Shown here piece by piece: positions 31,495 to 41,845 of a stretch of DNA of 64,000 bases. A program made the position numbers and the translations under genes. How positions within the stretch are numbered: position 1 is the stretch's first letter; each line of letters begins with the position of its first letter. The notes beneath the pieces were generated by a model, which did no database searches, was not told where the DNA came from, and saw nothing but the letters and a program-made list of their open reading frames with translations. Source of the stretch: Gammaproteobacteria bacterium UBA2675 (lineage in GTDB: Bacteria; Pseudomonadota; Gammaproteobacteria; Pseudomonadales; Pseudohongiellaceae). The stretch covers positions 1-64,000 of the forward strand of contig DEMH01000005.1 in assembly GCA_002354805.1 (NCBI GenBank). Reading direction: 5' to 3'.

Positions 31495-32694
31495 ATGCCC
31501 GACGTGTTGCCCGAAAATTCTGTGGGTCTGGTGACGCCACAGCTTTATCATTTTGATGAACCGCTGACGCTGCGCAGCGGCAAAGAGTTGAAGGCCTACG
31601 ACCTGATGGTTGAAACCTATGGCGAACTCAATGCCGAGCGCAGTAATGCCATCCTGATCTGTCATGCCTTGAGCGGCGACCACCATGCAGCCGGTTATCA
31701 CAGTATGGATGATCGCAAACCTGGCTGGTGGGACGTGGCAATAGGGCCTGGCAAACCGATCGACACCAACCACTTTTATGTGGTGTGCCTGAACAACCTG
31801 GGTGGCTGCGCGGGCAGCACCGGACCGGCGTCCATCAACCCGGAAACCGGCACCTGGTATGGTCCGGATTTCCCGGTGGTCACGGTTAGGGACTGGGTCA
31901 ACAGTCAGGCACGCCTGGCAGATCGACTGGGCATCGACAAATGGGCAGCGGTGATTGGCGGCAGTCTCGGCGGCATGCAGGTGATGCGCTGGTCCATCAG
32001 TTATCCCGAACGCGTGCGCCACGCCATCATGATGGCCGTGGCACCCAAACTGTCGGCTCAGAATATTGCATTTAACGAAGTCGCGCGTCAGTCGATTACG
32101 GCTGACCCGGACTTTCATGCCGGCCGCTATCGTGAACACAACACCCTGCCCAAGCGCGGCGTGATGCTGGCACGAATGGTGGGGCACATTACCTATTTGT
32201 CTGACAGTGCGATGCGCGAAAAATTCGGCAAAGTATCAGAACAGTTGAAGCAGGCCTCGCTGAATCTTGGCCGCGACCTGCGTGCAGGCAAACTCAGTTT
32301 TGGCTTTGACGTCGACTTTCAGGTAGAGAGCTACCTGCATTATCAGGGTGAACGCTTTTCTGAGACATTTGACGCCAATACTTATCTGTTGATGACCAAG
32401 GCGCTCGATTATTTCGACCCAAGCGTTGATTTTGATGGTGATCTTAGCAAAGCTTTTGCCAACAGCGACTGCCGCTTCATGCTGGTGTCATTCAGCACTG
32501 ACTGGCGCTTTCCTCCAGAGCGCACACAAGAGATTGTGACGGCGCTGCTAAAGGCCGGCAAACAGGTCAGTTATCTGGACATTGAAGCCGACCAGGGTCA
32601 TGACGCATTCTTATTGCCAGTGCCGCGCTACATGCAGGCACTGACGACTTATCTGGACCGTGTCAAACTGGAGATCAGTAACAATGCGGCCTGA
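31495..32694 (+). CDS. metX: homoserine O-acyltransferase MetX
   Basis: A 399-residue alpha/beta hydrolase-type acyltransferase that activates homoserine for methionine synthesis. The family motif HALSGDHHAAG is near residue 60, and the nucleophile Ser lies in IGGSLGGMQVMRWS (about residues 158-171). The catalytic Asp and His come near the C-terminus (FSTDWRFPP and EADQGHDAFLLP). It could use acetyl-CoA or succinyl-CoA; gammaproteobacterial MetX encoded with metW is often the succinyl-using type, and sequence alone does not settle it. metW overlaps its last 11 bases, consistent with their known paired function. Confidence 0.95.
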   Translation: MPDVLPENSVGLVTPQLYHFDEPLTLRSGKELKAYDLMVETYGELNAERSNAILICHALSGDHHAAGYHSMDDRKPGWWDVAIGPGKPIDTNHFYVVCLNNLGGCAGSTGPASINPETGTWYGPDFPVVTVRDWVNSQARLADRLGIDKWAAVIGGSLGGMQVMRWSISYPERVRHAIMMAVAPKLSAQNIAFNEVARQSITADPDFHAGRYREHNTLPKRGVMLARMVGHITYLSDSAMREKFGKVSEQLKQASLNLGRDLRAGKLSFGFDVDFQVESYLHYQGERFSETFDANTYLLMTKALDYFDPSVDFDGDLSKAFANSDCRFMLVSFSTDWRFPPERTQEIVTALLKAGKQVSYLDIEADQGHDAFLLPVPRYMQALTTYLDRVKLEISNNAA

Positions 32695-33298
32695 TCTGGA
32701 CATCATTCAGAAGTGGATTGAACCTGGCAGCCGGGTACTGGACCTGGGCTGTGGTGACGGCGCCTTGCTGGCCTATCTGCGTGACAAAAAGCAGATTCAC
32801 GGCATCGGCCTGGAAATAGACAATCAGAAAATCAATGGCTGTCTGGATAAAGGTATCAGTGTCATTCAGCAGGACCTGAACAAGGGACTGCAGAATTTTG
32901 AGTCACAGAGCTTTGATACAGTGCTGCTGACCCAGACACTGCAGGCAGTGCATTTCCCCGACAAACTGGTCGACGAAATGCTGCGTATCGGCAAGAACTG
33001 CATCGTCACCTTCCCGAATTTCGGCAATTGGAAGAGTCGTGCTTACCTGGCTTTCAAAGGGCGCATGCCGGTGTCTGATTTTATGCCCTACGAGTGGTAT
33101 GACACACCCAATATTCACTTCTGTACGGTAAAGGATTTTGACGAGTTCTGTCGCAGCCGCGATATCGATGTGATCACCCGAACAGTGGTGGACATCAAAC
33201 ATCGCGACAGCTGGATTATTCGCGCCTTTCCCAACCTGCTCAGCGAGATTGCCATCTATCATTTCAGTCGCAAACCTGCCAGAACCGAGGCTGCCTGA
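32684..33298 (+). CDS. metW: MetW, methionine biosynthesis partner protein
   Basis: A 204-residue protein with an S-adenosylmethionine-dependent methyltransferase fold: IEPGSRVLDLGCGDGALLAYL is motif I. It continues with QQDLNKGLQNFESQSFDTVLLTQTLQA and the MetW-typical NCIVTFPNFGNWKSRAYLAFKGRMPVS and YEWYDTPNIHFCTVKDF. MetW acts with MetX in homoserine acylation in many proteobacteria rather than as a proven methyltransferase. ATG 32684 was chosen over 32660 because MRPDLDIIQKWI is the family start. It overlaps metX by 11 nt, and rdgB begins two bases after its stop. Confidence 0.95.
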   Translation: MRPDLDIIQKWIEPGSRVLDLGCGDGALLAYLRDKKQIHGIGLEIDNQKINGCLDKGISVIQQDLNKGLQNFESQSFDTVLLTQTLQAVHFPDKLVDEMLRIGKNCIVTFPNFGNWKSRAYLAFKGRMPVSDFMPYEWYDTPNIHFCTVKDFDEFCRSRDIDVITRTVVDIKHRDSWIIRAFPNLLSEIAIYHFSRKPARTEAA

Positions 33299-33300
33299 CA

Positions 33301-33981
33301 ATGAGCACTACAACATCCACATCAACGTTTCTTAAAAACCAGAAGATTGTGCTGGCCAGCAGCAACGCCGGCAAACTGGCCGAACTGCAGGCGCTGCTGA
33401 GTCCGCTGGGTGCAACCCTGATCAGTCAGGGTGATATGGCTGTGGATGATGCGGAAGAAACAGGTCTCACTTTTATAGAGAACGCCATTCTCAAGGCACG
33501 CCATGCCAGCGCCAAAACCGGCCTGCCGGCACTGGCAGACGACTCCGGTCTGGCCGTGGACGCCCTGGGCGGCGCGCCCGGCATTTACTCCGCCCGTTAT
33601 GCTGCCGGTGACCTTGGATCCAGCTGGGGTACCATGGAACGTTCGGCGCGCGATGCTGCCAACAACCTCAAGCTGTTATCCGAATTGCAGGGTGTGCCCG
33701 ACGCTGAACGTACCGCAGCCTTCCATTGTGTCCTGGTGTTTGTTCGCCATGCTGAAGACCCTGTACCGGTGGTCTGCCACGGTCAGTGGCACGGCCGCAT
33801 ACTTCACGAACAGGCAGGCGAAGGTGGTTTTGGTTACGATCCACTGTTTTACGTTCCTGCCACCGACTGCAGCTCCGCAGAGCTTCCCGCTGAACGCAAA
33901 AACCAGATCAGCCATCGTGCCCTTGCCATGCGGCTGCTGATACAGCAACTGACCGGGACACCGCCGGCCGCGTTGGCCTGA
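33301..33981 (+). CDS. rdgB: RdgB/HAM1 non-canonical purine NTP pyrophosphatase
   Basis: A 226-residue ITPase that removes dITP and XTP from the nucleotide pool. The motif KIVLASSNAGKLAELQALL opens the domain after a short Ser/Thr-rich N-terminal extension. FIENAILKARHASAKTGLPALADDSGLAVDALGGAPGIYSARYA is the signature. GEGGFGYDPLFYVP and the ending RKNQISHRALAMR complete the active site. No change at a catalytic residue is visible. Its stop overlaps the ATG of hemW (TGATG). Confidence 0.95.
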   Translation: MSTTTSTSTFLKNQKIVLASSNAGKLAELQALLSPLGATLISQGDMAVDDAEETGLTFIENAILKARHASAKTGLPALADDSGLAVDALGGAPGIYSARYAAGDLGSSWGTMERSARDAANNLKLLSELQGVPDAERTAAFHCVLVFVRHAEDPVPVVCHGQWHGRILHEQAGEGGFGYDPLFYVPATDCSSAELPAERKNQISHRALAMRLLIQQLTGTPPAALA

Positions 33982-35165
33982 TGCTGACTCTTCCTCCTCT
34001 CAGTCTGTACATCCATGTACCCTGGTGCGTACGCAAGTGCCCGTACTGTGATTTCAACTCACACGAGAACGAGTCCGGCGAGCTGCCGGAAGACGACTAC
34101 ATCACGGCGCTGCTGGATGACCTCAGGCACGATCTGAAGTATGTTCAGCGCCGCGAGATTCAGAGCATTTTTATTGGCGGCGGTACGCCCAGTCTGCTGT
34201 CGGCCAAAGCCTACGCAAGACTGTTCGAGGGCCTGCAGCAGCATCTGACCTTTGCCAGCGACATTGAAATCACGCTGGAGGCCAATCCAGGCACAGCGGA
34301 ACGTGAAAAGTTTGCGGATTATTTTCTCGCCGGGATCAACCGGCTGTCGCTTGGGGTTCAGAGTTTTTCGCCCGAGCAGCTGCAGAATCTCGGCCGAATC
34401 CACGACAGCCAGGATGCCGAACGTGCCATCGAGTATGCGCGCAATGCCGGGTTCAAACGGCTGAATATCGACATCATGTACGGCCTGCAGCAACAGGCGC
34501 CGGAACAGGCCTTGGCCGACCTGGAGCGGGCGATTGGTTTTGATCCCGAACATATCTCCTGGTATCAGCTGACTATCGAGCCGAATACCGCGTTTTACAA
34601 GCAGCCACCGCCGCTGCCGGCAGAGGACACGCTGATCGACATGCAGGATGCCGGCCTGGCGCTATTGGAAGGTGCCGGCTACCAGCGCTATGAAATATCA
34701 GCCTTTGCAAAGCAGGGCGAACAGGCACGTCACAATATCAATTACTGGCAGTTCGGCGACTACCTGGGTATTGGCGCTGGCGCTCACGCCAAACTGACCC
34801 AGCCGCACCGGCAGCGTGTATTGCGGCTGCGCAAACGCAAGCAGCCGGGGCATTACCTGGCAGCGGCCAAACACAGCCTGGCGCAGGAAAGTACGAATCT
34901 GGCCAACCGATATCCCTACCTGGCCGATGCCTCGCCGATTGAGGCGGAAGAGTTGCCTCTGGAGTTTTTGCTGAATGCCCTGAGGCTGCGCGAGGGGTTC
35001 ACAAAAACCCAGTTTGAGCAGCGCACCGGGCTGCCCTACACAGTAATAGCCGATAAGGTATCAGTGCTGCAAAAGCAGGGCTTGATGGATTCCTCAGATG
35101 AGCAGGTCACGACCACGATCAGAGGCTACCACTTCCTCAACAGTGTGCTGGGTTATTTTGTTTGA
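33981..35165 (+). CDS. hemW: HemW, radical SAM heme chaperone
   Basis: A 394-residue radical SAM protein of the HemW (formerly HemN-like) group. The iron-sulfur motif is CVRKCPYC at about residues 16-23, preceded by LYIHVPW. IFIGGGTPSLL near residue 60 and LEANPGTAE and LSLGVQSFSPEQLQNLGR further on are typical. HemW binds and delivers heme rather than acting as coproporphyrinogen dehydrogenase. The C-terminal HemN_C domain ends with GLMDSSDEQVTTTIRGYHFLNSVLG. The length is typical. It is the last gene of the proC operon; 218 bp separate it from pelA. Confidence 0.94.
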   Translation: MLTLPPLSLYIHVPWCVRKCPYCDFNSHENESGELPEDDYITALLDDLRHDLKYVQRREIQSIFIGGGTPSLLSAKAYARLFEGLQQHLTFASDIEITLEANPGTAEREKFADYFLAGINRLSLGVQSFSPEQLQNLGRIHDSQDAERAIEYARNAGFKRLNIDIMYGLQQQAPEQALADLERAIGFDPEHISWYQLTIEPNTAFYKQPPPLPAEDTLIDMQDAGLALLEGAGYQRYEISAFAKQGEQARHNINYWQFGDYLGIGAGAHAKLTQPHRQRVLRLRKRKQPGHYLAAAKHSLAQESTNLANRYPYLADASPIEAEELPLEFLLNALRLREGFTKTQFEQRTGLPYTVIADKVSVLQKQGLMDSSDEQVTTTIRGYHFLNSVLGYFV

Positions 35166-35383
35166 TGCCTGTCGAACGTCGACCCGTAGCACTGGGCTCT
35201 GGAGCCAGCGTCTGAGCTGCTCGCGCTGGCGAACATAAGCATCTGACCCTATTTAGCCCTCACTGAACGGACGGATTGTCTGTAGAATCATCGAGGTTAT
35301 TGGCGATGCGTTTCTACTAATTCCCGGCCAAACCATCTGTCACTCTCTTTTAATATAATTATCAATGGTTTATATTTTCTTAA
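35166..35383. promoter_or_regulatory. pel operon upstream region
   Basis: A 218-bp gap. The part nearest pelA is clearly AT-rich, with a candidate -10 TATAAT at 35354-35359; no good -35 partner is present, so activation by a regulator is plausible. The bases just before the pelA ATG contain no obvious Shine-Dalgarno. GC-rich short stem-like stretches near 35190-35230 may end hemW transcription. Confidence 0.4.
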
Positions 35384-38209
35384 ATGACCAGAAAAAGGCT
35401 GCTCCCTATCATCCACTGCAACTGGTTAAAATCAGCTAAACCATTCTATTTATTGGTTTTTATTCTGCTATTGGCGTCCCCGGCGCAATCACAGGAATCG
35501 CCTGCGTCAATTGTCTTCTATTACGGACCGGTAGACTCTGTGCGGGAGCTGTTGAGTTTTGACCGGGTCGTGGTCACACCAACACAAATCTCTGACCGGC
35601 AGATTGCCCAGCTGCACAAGGCCAATATCAAGGTTTATGGCTACCTCAGCGTTGGCGAATGGGACAACAGTCTGGGCCAGGTTCCGGGCAGCAGCAACGT
35701 AATGACACAAAACACAGCCTGGAACGCTTCGGTCATGGATCTACGGGACAATGGCTGGCGCAACTACCTGCTGTCGGAGGCCGAGGCCCTGGGCAACCGG
35801 GGCTTTGACGGCCTTTTCCTGGACACACTCGACAGCTACATGCTTGCGCCCTTGTCCGCCGCTGAACTGGATGCGCAGCAAGTTGCCCTGATTGACATGC
35901 TGGACGAACTTTCTCGAAGTGGCAGCGATGACTCAGAGGTCGAGCTGATCCTCAACCGGGGCTTTGAACTGATCAGCAGGCTGTCATTTCAGCCAGCAGC
36001 CGTGGTCGCCGAAAGCATGATCAATGGCTACGACGCAGCCTTTGACAGCTACTACCAGAGAACCGCCGCTGACACTCAATGGGTCAATGACAGGCTTCGG
36101 GAGGTGCAACAGGCTGGCATCGAAGCCATCGTGATTGACTACCTGCCATCTGAACGTCAGGAGGATCGGATTGCGGCGGCTCAGCAACTGCTTGCAATGG
36201 GTTTCACGCCCTACCTCTCCAATGGAATGCTGACCGACGTTGGTGTTTCAACTGTCTATCCTGTGCCGCGACGTGTTCTGGTGTTTTTCAACGGCGACCA
36301 GTACCTGAAAAAACTGCCCCCCTGCCACCGCTTCCTCGCGGTGCTTATCGAATATGCCGGTTACGTGCCTGATTGCTTTGATGTCAATCAGGTAAGCAGC
36401 CTGCATTTTGATCCGGCCAAGTACGCAGGCGTCGTGTATTGGCTGGCACAAAGCAACTACACAAATACCAGTTTGATCGCGCTGATTGAACGGGTGCTGC
36501 AGACAGAGGGCGTTCGCTCGCTGTTCATTGGCGAATTGCCAGACAACAGAACTCTGCTGGAAAGGCTGCATCTTCAGGCTGCTGACAATTACCAGGGCAG
36601 ACTGACTACCAACCTGAGCCAGTTGGGTTACAGAATGCCAACCTCAACACTCAATGTGACGCCGCGTTATGTCCTGGCGCCGGGCGCGCTGGCGGCCGGT
36701 GCTGAAGTTAAAGTGGAGATTACCGATGCAGCTGGCAACTCAGGCGTTGGATTGATGGAGACTGCCTGGGGCGGTGTGGTGGCCGAAGCATTGACCGTTC
36801 AGGAAATGATGGGCGACAGAATGCGCTGGAGTCTGGATCCGTTTGAGGACGTGCTTTCCCTGCTGCACCTGCCAGACATTCCTGTCCCGGATATCACCAC
36901 AGAATCAGGCCGGCGTATTCTTACATCGCATATAGACGGCGATGGTTTTCCGTCAATTACCTACACAGGCAACAGAACATTCGCCGGTGAAATCGTGCGA
37001 CGGGAGATCCTGGAGCGTTACGACATACCGCAGACGGTGTCCGTGATTGAGGCTGAAGTCGCCCCACACGGCCTGTTCCCCCAGTACTCCGCAGAGCTGG
37101 AGGACATTGCCAGGAAAATATTTGCACTCGACCATGTCGAAATAGCCTCTCACACATTCAGCCACCCGTTCTTTTGGGATGAAAGAGTGGCTGCCGCGGA
37201 GCGAGTGTATGGTGATTCGCTGGAAATTCCCGGCTATGAACTGGACTACGACCGCGAAGTTTTTGGCAGTGTGGAGTACATAGAGCGAGAGTTGATCCCC
37301 GCCGGCAGTGATAAAAAAGTCGAAGTGTTCCTGTGGTCAGGCAGCGCTAACCCGACACCCGACGTGATCGCCAAAACCCAGGAACTCGGCATATACAACG
37401 TCAATGGTGGCAACACCTACGTGGTCAACAGCAACTTCTCGATTGCGCAGATTTATCCGCACCTGAACTGGTACCCTGAAGCAGTGCAGGTCTACGCTCC
37501 GCTGATGAACGAGAACCTGTATACCGATCTGTGGACAGACAATTACAACGGTTACTCGCGCGCCGTTGAAAGTTTCCAGCTGCTGGGCGAGCCACGCCGG
37601 CTAAAACCCATCAGTATCTACTACCACATGTACTCCGGCATTTACCCGTCCTCTATACGCGCCTTGCGCCAGGTCTACGACTGGTCCATCAACCAGTCAG
37701 TAACGCCAATGTTTTTAAGTGAATATGCTGCCAGAGCAAGTACGCTTTACGAAACCGGGCTGGCGCGACGGGTAGAACGCAGCGATTCAGAAGCCAGCTG
37801 GGAGATTACCAGCACGGGCGTTCGCAGCATTCGCCTGAATGACACCCGGACAGTCGACGGCAACAGCACCGGTGTGGCGGGGGTAACCGACGGCCCGGAT
37901 GGCAGATATCTCACGCTGGCAGATACACGTGTGACCCTTAGCCTGCAGCAGGATGATTCGCGGGACACGTTAGGTGGCAGACCCTATCTGCAATCGGCGA
38001 ATGGCATCATCCATCAATGGCAGTGGCAGGGTCAGGAGCTGCTGATAGAAGTACAAAGCCACGTGCCGCTCAGCATGACGATTGCACAGCATGAACAGTG
38101 TCAGGTATCACAGTCTGGTGCACAGCTACAGACAACCGGCTCAGGTGCCGTACTGACTGTAGCGTCAAGTTCCCCGGGGCGGCATCAATTGCGCCTGCAG
38201 TGTAACTGA
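35384..38209 (+). CDS. pelA: PelA, Pel polysaccharide deacetylase and hydrolase
   Basis: A 941-residue periplasmic protein with a signal peptide to about residue 36 (LLLASPAQSQ). The N-terminal glycoside hydrolase domain (about 40-290) has GYLSVGEW, FDGLFLDTLDSY and Glu210 in VVAESMINGYDA, which corresponds to the catalytic Glu218 of P. aeruginosa PelA. The deacetylase domain (about 510-800) has Asp518/Asp520 in SHIDGDGF and His590/His594 in SHTFSHPF, a metal site shifted by ten residues from the P. aeruginosa numbering. Total length (941 versus 948) agrees. It partially deacetylates and can cleave the Pel polymer. First gene of pelABCDEFG. Confidence 0.95.
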   Translation: MTRKRLLPIIHCNWLKSAKPFYLLVFILLLASPAQSQESPASIVFYYGPVDSVRELLSFDRVVVTPTQISDRQIAQLHKANIKVYGYLSVGEWDNSLGQVPGSSNVMTQNTAWNASVMDLRDNGWRNYLLSEAEALGNRGFDGLFLDTLDSYMLAPLSAAELDAQQVALIDMLDELSRSGSDDSEVELILNRGFELISRLSFQPAAVVAESMINGYDAAFDSYYQRTAADTQWVNDRLREVQQAGIEAIVIDYLPSERQEDRIAAAQQLLAMGFTPYLSNGMLTDVGVSTVYPVPRRVLVFFNGDQYLKKLPPCHRFLAVLIEYAGYVPDCFDVNQVSSLHFDPAKYAGVVYWLAQSNYTNTSLIALIERVLQTEGVRSLFIGELPDNRTLLERLHLQAADNYQGRLTTNLSQLGYRMPTSTLNVTPRYVLAPGALAAGAEVKVEITDAAGNSGVGLMETAWGGVVAEALTVQEMMGDRMRWSLDPFEDVLSLLHLPDIPVPDITTESGRRILTSHIDGDGFPSITYTGNRTFAGEIVRREILERYDIPQTVSVIEAEVAPHGLFPQYSAELEDIARKIFALDHVEIASHTFSHPFFWDERVAAAERVYGDSLEIPGYELDYDREVFGSVEYIERELIPAGSDKKVEVFLWSGSANPTPDVIAKTQELGIYNVNGGNTYVVNSNFSIAQIYPHLNWYPEAVQVYAPLMNENLYTDLWTDNYNGYSRAVESFQLLGEPRRLKPISIYYHMYSGIYPSSIRALRQVYDWSINQSVTPMFLSEYAARASTLYETGLARRVERSDSEASWEITSTGVRSIRLNDTRTVDGNSTGVAGVTDGPDGRYLTLADTRVTLSLQQDDSRDTLGGRPYLQSANGIIHQWQWQGQELLIEVQSHVPLSMTIAQHEQCQVSQSGAQLQTTGSGAVLTVASSSPGRHQLRLQCN

Positions 38210-38222
38210 GTAGAGAAGGTCG

Positions 38223-41200
38223 ATGAGCGCTACTGAAAAGAAACCTAAGCTAAAGCACCGGTCACAACATGGCCGTGAGGTATTTCTTAATCGCCGCGCA
38301 ATTATTGCCCTGACAGCATCCACCGTAACCCTGCTCACCCTGTTGCAACCAAATCGTGAGTTACTGCTAACCATGCTGGACGACGCCAACGACCCTACCG
38401 TTGCCCTGGCGTTTCTGAATGTGTTGCGTGAGGATGACGAGCCAACAGCGCAGCTGCAGTATCTGATTGCCAAGCAGCGCGTTCAGCTCAATGAGTTTGA
38501 GGAAGCAATCGCACTGATCGAACCCGCAGAGCGATTTGAGCAGACTCCTTATCAGGAAGAGATCTACGACCTTTTTACGCGCAGCCTGTGGCAGCTGGCA
38601 ACGCTACGACAGGACGAGACGGCAGCAGCCGCGACTGACAGACTGCATGAGTTCCTTTCACAGAACATCTCTGACTTCAGTGACGATGAGCTGAATCGAT
38701 TTGCGCAGTATGCCATTCAGACTGGCGCACCGGCTTTATCGTATCGATTGCGGGCGCAAAGCAGCACGACGTCGGAAAGTGAGCTTTTCGCGCTTGCACA
38801 GCAATCAGGGCTGGCCAATGAGTCCTATCAGCATGCGCTGCAGATTTACCGCGATGACCCGACTTTTGAGAACGTACAACGGGTACTGACTCTGGTACAA
38901 CAGCTCGGGAACTGGGACCAGGGCATTGCGCTGGCTGAACAGCATGCCAGCCTTGACTGTGACAACGCCTGTCTGCAGGTTCTGATCAATTTCCTGCTGG
39001 CGGGCAATGCCGTCAACAGCGCCGCCGATCTGGCTTTTATCAAAGCCCAGCGCAGCGACTCCCCGGACGACTGGTTGCAGGCCACGCAACAGGCATTGGC
39101 GACAGGTGAGCTGGTGACGGCAGCTTTCTGGCTGGAGAGAGTTGTGGATGAAAGCGCTGCCCTGCGAAGCGCGCATCAGCGACAGTTGATAGATCTTTAT
39201 GTTGGGCTGCAGCGATTCGACGATGCACTTGCCCTGATGCAGGAATTCATCACCCCTGATGACTCACCAGAGTTGATCAGGTATGTCATACGGGTTGCCT
39301 ATGCAGCAATCAATATCGAGGTGCTGGAATCCTATCTTTACGGACTTGCAGCCCAGGGTGTGGCCACCCTCGTTGAGATCCGGGAATGGATTGCAGTTGC
39401 TGACAGGTTGAACGGGGCGGATTATGTGTCAGATGCGCTTTACTCAATCCTTGAGGGTGAAACGGCCAGCGGTCAGTTGACCGAGGCCGAGCTGCGTTTG
39501 ATAGAAGTGGAGCTCGGTCGCTTCTACAATTTTGTGGGAGACCAGGAAGGCACCATTGCGCTGTGGCGGTCCCGACACCCTGGAAATATCCCCAATATCG
39601 AAGAACCCTATTCCTATGAAAACCTGAATCAGTTTATTCAGGCATTTGTGGATCTTAATGAGCCAGAAGAGGCGTTGGAAACTGCCGTCAATTTTCTTGA
39701 CCTCACCGAACTGAATCTTGATCAGCTGGACAACATCAGAAGCCTGGCTTATTTCGTTGGTGAACGCGATACGCTGCGCGATGTTCAGGAGATACTGCTG
39801 GCGCGGGAAGCCAATACTATCGACCCTTTCCTACTGATCGCCACGCACGAAGTATCAGATGCTTCAGAACGTCAGCGACTGTGGGAATACTATCGATTAT
39901 TCAGCCAGAACCAGGCTGGCTCTGTTAACCAGTTGCCGGATTCCGCCCGCATCATACTGGACTCGATTCTTCAGGGTGCGATACTGGATCAGAACAGCGC
40001 AGATGTAGCCCGAATAAAAGAACAACTGGCCAATTATCACGACCACCAGTCTGTCGAGATGCAGGAGCTCAGGCTGCGCATTGCGACCTACGAGGAAGAC
40101 AACGAAACGGCCAGACAGCTGCTGCAACAGCTGATTGCACTTCGCCCTGCCGTTCAGCGCTACAAGGAAGACTCTGTCTGGATTGCGATAGCTCTTGACG
40201 ATTCGCGCTGGCTGGAGGAGCTGTATCGACAATTATTCGCCAGCGCACTCAACAACGCTGATCTAATCCAGTTGATGGCTTACGCAGCCCAGAATCTGGA
40301 CAACACCCTGCATGCACAATTCTGGTATCAGCAACTTTATGAGCAGGGTCTGGCTGCCCCATCTGACATACTGGCTTACGCCATCCTGCTGCAGGAGCAC
40401 GGTAATGACGCCCTGGCACAGGCGCTGCGCTGGCAGGTGATCAGTACCATGGCCGACGAGTTAAGGGCCGAACTCAACGGCGAGATCAGCTATCGCTCGC
40501 TGCTATCCATCTTTGTCGGGCCTGCACATTCGAACTCGCAGCTGACACAGGCTCTGGCGGAAGGCGTAGAAGCTGAAGAGATCAACAGCATTCTGTTTAC
40601 ACAGTCACAGAACGGACTGCAACGTATTGCCTATTGGCAGGCCATCGGCATGCTGGAGGAAGAACAGCTGAGTGAAACGGTGCAACTGGCACTTGCTCTG
40701 GCGCGGCGGGATGAGAACGCCATCCGCAATCTTGCGATTCAGGGTCAGAACCTGACGGGCCTGGAGCGGGCCTCCTCGCTGGCACAGATCGATGAGCGAA
40801 GGCTGGCCTGGCAGTATGGCGAAGAAGCGCTGAATCCAAGCCTGACCAACAACGAACTGGCACCCATGCAAAGACTGCTGGCAAACGAACACTGGCATCG
40901 CAGTCACGGCTGGTCGTACGCCTTTGCGGGCACGCCCAGCTATGGCCTGGGTGGTTCAGAGCTGGAGTATTACCGGCCGGTTCGCAACGGCCAGATGCAT
41001 GTGACCCTGGCAGACGCACAAGCGGACCAGCCGTCGTTTTATAGCGAAGACTACTCTTCGCAGTCATTGAATATTGGCTGGCAGACCCCTGAAGAACATT
41101 ATCAGCTGGGCGTCCAGCATCGTTATGGCGAAAGCCACGCCAACCTGCAGATAGATACCCAGTGGCAGGTAGGTCCGTGGTTAACACCGTCGGCCTCTCT

Positions 41201-41801
41201 GTTCTGGAATACTCCGGCGACTCAGAGTGAGAATCTTGCACTGGCCGGGCGACAATCCGGGATTCAGCTTGGCACGGCCTGGCAGCTCACCAGTCGAACA
41301 AGCATCAGCGCCAACATACAGGCTCGCGAGTTTGAAACAGACTTCTCCGAGCGTATTGGCGACAGCAGGCAGATTTCACTGCGCGTCAGCGACATTTGGC
41401 AGCGAGTCCCGGTCTGGCAGATATACATGCAGTACGACCTGCAGGAGAACGATATCGCTGACGGCGAACTGACACGGCTGATGTCACGTACCAATACATC
41501 AACAACGGTCACTCCGGGCGCGTTTCTGTCAGACAAGTACCACCGATTTGCAATTGGGCAGAGCGTCACTCACGGCAACATTGGCCGGCAGGGGCCTGAC
41601 GTGAAAGGCGCCAGATACCTTTTTGATACCAGTCTGGGCTACAACTTCGAGCTGGAAGAGGTCGACTTCAACATCAGTTTCGGCCTGGGAGTAAGAGTAT
41701 TCGGTGGCGATGAGTTGTCCGTCACCGGCAGCTGGCAGAATGCCGACATCAATGGTCAAACCAGTACACAAATTAACGTTAAATACTTTATGGACTTTTA
41801 A
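38223..41801 (+). CDS. pelB: PelB, TPR and outer-membrane export porin
   Basis: A 1192-residue protein, almost the same size as P. aeruginosa PelB (1193). A transmembrane segment lies at residues 27-43 (IALTASTVTLLTLL). Residues about 50-880 are repeated helical TPR units facing the periplasm, recruiting PelA. The C-terminal 300 or so residues form a beta barrel that exports Pel; the last strand ends ...VKYFMDF with a terminal Phe, as needed for BAM insertion. AGAAGG eight bases before the ATG is the ribosome-binding site. It is 13 bp downstream of pelA. Confidence 0.94.
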   Translation: MSATEKKPKLKHRSQHGREVFLNRRAIIALTASTVTLLTLLQPNRELLLTMLDDANDPTVALAFLNVLREDDEPTAQLQYLIAKQRVQLNEFEEAIALIEPAERFEQTPYQEEIYDLFTRSLWQLATLRQDETAAAATDRLHEFLSQNISDFSDDELNRFAQYAIQTGAPALSYRLRAQSSTTSESELFALAQQSGLANESYQHALQIYRDDPTFENVQRVLTLVQQLGNWDQGIALAEQHASLDCDNACLQVLINFLLAGNAVNSAADLAFIKAQRSDSPDDWLQATQQALATGELVTAAFWLERVVDESAALRSAHQRQLIDLYVGLQRFDDALALMQEFITPDDSPELIRYVIRVAYAAINIEVLESYLYGLAAQGVATLVEIREWIAVADRLNGADYVSDALYSILEGETASGQLTEAELRLIEVELGRFYNFVGDQEGTIALWRSRHPGNIPNIEEPYSYENLNQFIQAFVDLNEPEEALETAVNFLDLTELNLDQLDNIRSLAYFVGERDTLRDVQEILLAREANTIDPFLLIATHEVSDASERQRLWEYYRLFSQNQAGSVNQLPDSARIILDSILQGAILDQNSADVARIKEQLANYHDHQSVEMQELRLRIATYEEDNETARQLLQQLIALRPAVQRYKEDSVWIAIALDDSRWLEELYRQLFASALNNADLIQLMAYAAQNLDNTLHAQFWYQQLYEQGLAAPSDILAYAILLQEHGNDALAQALRWQVISTMADELRAELNGEISYRSLLSIFVGPAHSNSQLTQALAEGVEAEEINSILFTQSQNGLQRIAYWQAIGMLEEEQLSETVQLALALARRDENAIRNLAIQGQNLTGLERASSLAQIDERRLAWQYGEEALNPSLTNNELAPMQRLLANEHWHRSHGWSYAFAGTPSYGLGGSELEYYRPVRNGQMHVTLADAQADQPSFYSEDYSSQSLNIGWQTPEEHYQLGVQHRYGESHANLQIDTQWQVGPWLTPSASLFWNTPATQSENLALAGRQSGIQLGTAWQLTSRTSISANIQAREFETDFSERIGDSRQISLRVSDIWQRVPVWQIYMQYDLQENDIADGELTRLMSRTNTSTTVTPGAFLSDKYHRFAIGQSVTHGNIGRQGPDVKGARYLFDTSLGYNFELEEVDFNISFGLGVRVFGGDELSVTGSWQNADINGQTSTQINVKYFMDF

Positions 41802-41845
41802 ACAGGCTGGCTTGGTCAGGCCAGAAAACGCTGTGGAGAGCAATT

